Assembly (NCBI GenBank): GCA_963695415.1
Contig: CAVOGL010000004.1
Coordinates: 62,001-126,000 of the forward strand
Source: CAVXWV01 sp963695415
GTDB lineage: Bacteria > Chloroflexota > Anaerolineae > Anaerolineales > UBA4823
Length of the DNA: 64,000 nucleotides
Direction of reading: 5' to 3'
Positions 62,537 to 64,000 of this stretch are shown here, in pieces (positions within the stretch are counted from its first letter, which is position 1; every line of letters begins with the position of its first letter). The notes beneath the pieces are model-generated. The model did not search any database, was not told where the DNA came from, and worked only from the letters and a program-made list of their open reading frames with translations. Position numbers and translations under genes: made by a program.

Positions 62537-62935
62537 TCAGCGGAATATGAATGTGACCAGGGCACCAAATACCATACACGCCAGACCAATAAACCAGATT
62601 TGAGCGCCTATGTTGTACCGGCTTTCAACCTCTTCTTTCGAACCGGGAAGCAGGTTCAAGCTTTTCTTCACCAAATCTGGATTTCGGTTTCCTCCAAAGA
62701 ATATTTCCATGCCACGAGTGGTGATCATCTGGGCGAAAATGACAATTGTACCCATTGCCATGAAACCAATCCCAGTTAGAAACAACCGGTCGCTGTATGC
62801 CAGGGAAGAAAAAGGTCCCCAAAAAATGAAAGACAATCCCACTATCACGGAGGTGACAAATGCAGGTAATAACACCTTCATGAGGATGTAAATGGTTGTC
62901 GATTTGAGTAAAACTTTTGTATTTTCTCCTGTCAT
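62537..62935 (-). CDS. Small membrane protein (paralogue of the one at 50286)
   Basis: Protein of 132 residues with hydrophobic segments at about 15-38, 48-68 and 105-128. It shares GLSFxFxGxFSxxAxSDRLF and a similar hydrophobic end with the protein at 50286. Function unknown. ATG 62935 is preferred to the longer ORF start at 63043, which lies in the radical-SAM gene. Its stop is followed by 164 bases before the adaptor; no clear regulatory element was seen there apart from A/T-rich sequence. Confidence 0.7.
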   Translation of the reverse strand: MTGENTKVLLKSTTIYILMKVLLPAFVTSVIVGLSFIFWGPFSSLAYSDRLFLTGIGFMAMGTIVIFAQMITTRGMEIFFGGNRNPDLVKKSLNLLPGSKEEVESRYNIGAQIWFIGLACMVFGALVTFIFR

Positions 62936-62945
62936 CTGTGTTATC

Positions 62946-64000
62946 CTACCAGCTCGGTGGGATAGGCCACCAACTCTCTTCTTTGCCAGTTCGCTCCATA
63001 TCCCAGTAGTCTGCCATCTTTTCCAGATCACGCATGCTTGCATCTACCAGTTCAAACCCTCGGTGTGTCCCATTTCGGGATGCCGGTGATTTCTCGCCGG
63101 TATTTTGACAGTATTCGTAATAATCCTTGAAAGATTTCATGCTGGATTCAACTCCGTACCTTTCTGCACGCACATTCATCGGTGAAAGTGGATCGATGGT
63201 ATGGACGGAATTTAATATTTTAAGCAATCTATTCGGATAAATATAAAATACTTCTTTGGCGAGTTCTATCGTCTCAGCGAAGGTGCTGTTTGTCTCTCCC
63301 GGCAAGTTTAAAGAAAAGTACACGATCAAGTATGAATCATGCTGACGCAGCAGGTCGATCATCTCGAAGAATTGTTCATTCGAAAAATGCTTTCCATTCA
63401 ACCGTCGGACACGTTCATTCCCGGAAAGGGGGCTGAGTGTGAGACAAGAAAATTCCTTTATACAATTTGCCATGAACGTATCGATGAATTCCCTTGTTGG
63501 CATCTGAAAACACTCATTGTACAAACCGATCCTGACTTTTCGCCGTTGTAGTTCCGAAAAAAATCGTCCCCAATAATCCTCTCCTAATTCGGCGATGTCA
63601 TATGCCAGGGCAGCCTGGTGGTAGCCTTGAGCGACCATTTTTTGGAGCTCATCCACCACAACTTCAGGAGACCGAGGCACAATGCCCATCCTGTTTGCCA
63701 GTAATTTATGTGAACTCTTAGCGCCTCCACAATAGGCGCACTCATACCGGCAGCCACGAGCAGTGGTTAGCCAACGCCCTCTGAATGGATTGGAATGTAA
63801 AGCTGCCCTCGCTTTTGGGAGATCGGTAACCAGGAATTCATGGATACCATATTCAATGTGATGATCCAGGAAGCTCAAATCAAGGTAATCCAATTCATCA
63901 AGATCCTGGGTTGTGGCAGTATATCCGATAGGATTTTCTACAATTACCCCATCCATTCGGAAGCTTAAATTAGCGATTTGAGCGAGTTTGGTGGATAAAT
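62946..64000 (-). CDS. Radical SAM protein (B12-binding-type architecture likely), 5' end outside window
   Basis: The reading frame is open to the window edge, so the N-terminal part is missing. The visible 350 residues start with LSTKLAQIANLSFR and hold the iron-sulfur motif TTARGCRYECAYCGG (CxxxCxxC), followed by the SAM barrel (SPLSGNERVRRLNG, FSLNLPGETNSTF) and a short C-terminal end with ESWWPIPPSW. The text before the motif resembles proteins with an N-terminal cobalamin-binding domain, but that part is outside. Function unknown; members do methylations or ring formations. Confidence 0.85.
   Translation of the reverse strand, partial: LSTKLAQIANLSFRMDGVIVENPIGYTATTQDLDELDYLDLSFLDHHIEYGIHEFLVTDLPKARAALHSNPFRGRWLTTARGCRYECAYCGGAKSSHKLLANRMGIVPRSPEVVVDELQKMVAQGYHQAALAYDIAELGEDYWGRFFSELQRRKVRIGLYNECFQMPTREFIDTFMANCIKEFSCLTLSPLSGNERVRRLNGKHFSNEQFFEMIDLLRQHDSYLIVYFSLNLPGETNSTFAETIELAKEVFYIYPNRLLKILNSVHTIDPLSPMNVRAERYGVESSMKSFKDYYEYCQNTGEKSPASRNGTHRGFELVDASMRDLEKMADYWDMERTGKEESWWPIPPSW

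Noticed and set aside
1..64000. tRNA, rRNA, CRISPR arrays, insertion sequences, phage genes
   Set aside because: All gaps were read on both strands; no cloverleaf, regular repeat-spacer series, transposase or inverted terminal repeats were found by eye.

Overview
The window looks like chromosomal DNA of a Gram-positive-like environmental bacterium, most probably Chloroflexota, class Anaerolineae. This rests on gene content, not on a database search: many short lipoproteins and FtsX-type ABC systems, half-size ABC exporters, a tetratricopeptide/DUF5107 giant, several RraA-family proteins, LysM and helix-hairpin-helix membrane-anchored proteins, and a large plant-polysaccharide catabolic repertoire. 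No tRNA, rRNA, CRISPR array, insertion sequence or phage gene was seen.

Layout. 1-6 kb: the 3' end of an ABC ATPase, a membrane-anchored metallophosphoesterase, a LysM protein, a membrane/coiled-coil protein next to a helix-hairpin-helix protein (probably one gene split by an indel), and an ABC ATPase/FtsX permease pair with its own promoter and terminator. 6-20 kb (+ strand): ychF, a Gfo/Idh oxidoreductase, a MarR-controlled heterodimeric ABC exporter with a nucleotidyltransferase, an unusual nuclease joining a degenerate ERCC4 domain to a NucS-like domain, a phytoene synthase/desaturase pair, and a frameshifted GH31 glycosidase. 20-38 kb: acetyl-CoA synthetase, short-chain dehydrogenases, a Bax-inhibitor-like protein, an M23-like membrane peptidase, a GatZ/SIS/amidohydrolase cluster, an old-yellow-enzyme/SDR/GH88 cluster, another ABC exporter, RraA-family proteins and a Tat-exported DUF362 protein.

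38.9-64 kb is one continuous minus-strand block. Its upstream part is a macrolide-export-like module (adaptor, double FtsX permease, two ATPases, one fused to an AbrB-like domain). A well-formed cyclic-di-AMP (ydaO-yuaA) riboswitch then precedes an ABC exporter with a zinc-ribbon-like insert and its DUF1854 partner. Behind it lie a DegT aminotransferase, an active GH5 lipoprotein, a second GH5 lipoprotein that has lost its catalytic residues, and a sugar-oxidation set (mannonate-dehydratase-like enzyme, lactonase, RraA-family protein, SDR, cellobiose-2-epimerase-like protein, DUF5107-TPR protein, GH30-like lipoprotein). Together these suggest extracellular beta-glycan hydrolysis followed by epimerisation and non-phosphorylative oxidation of the sugars.

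Seven loci between 3 and 37 kb carry eight reading-frame disruptions (seven frameshifts, one nonsense codon) in otherwise well-conserved genes. Whether these are assembly indels or real decay cannot be decided from one sequence, and it affects how this stretch should be annotated.
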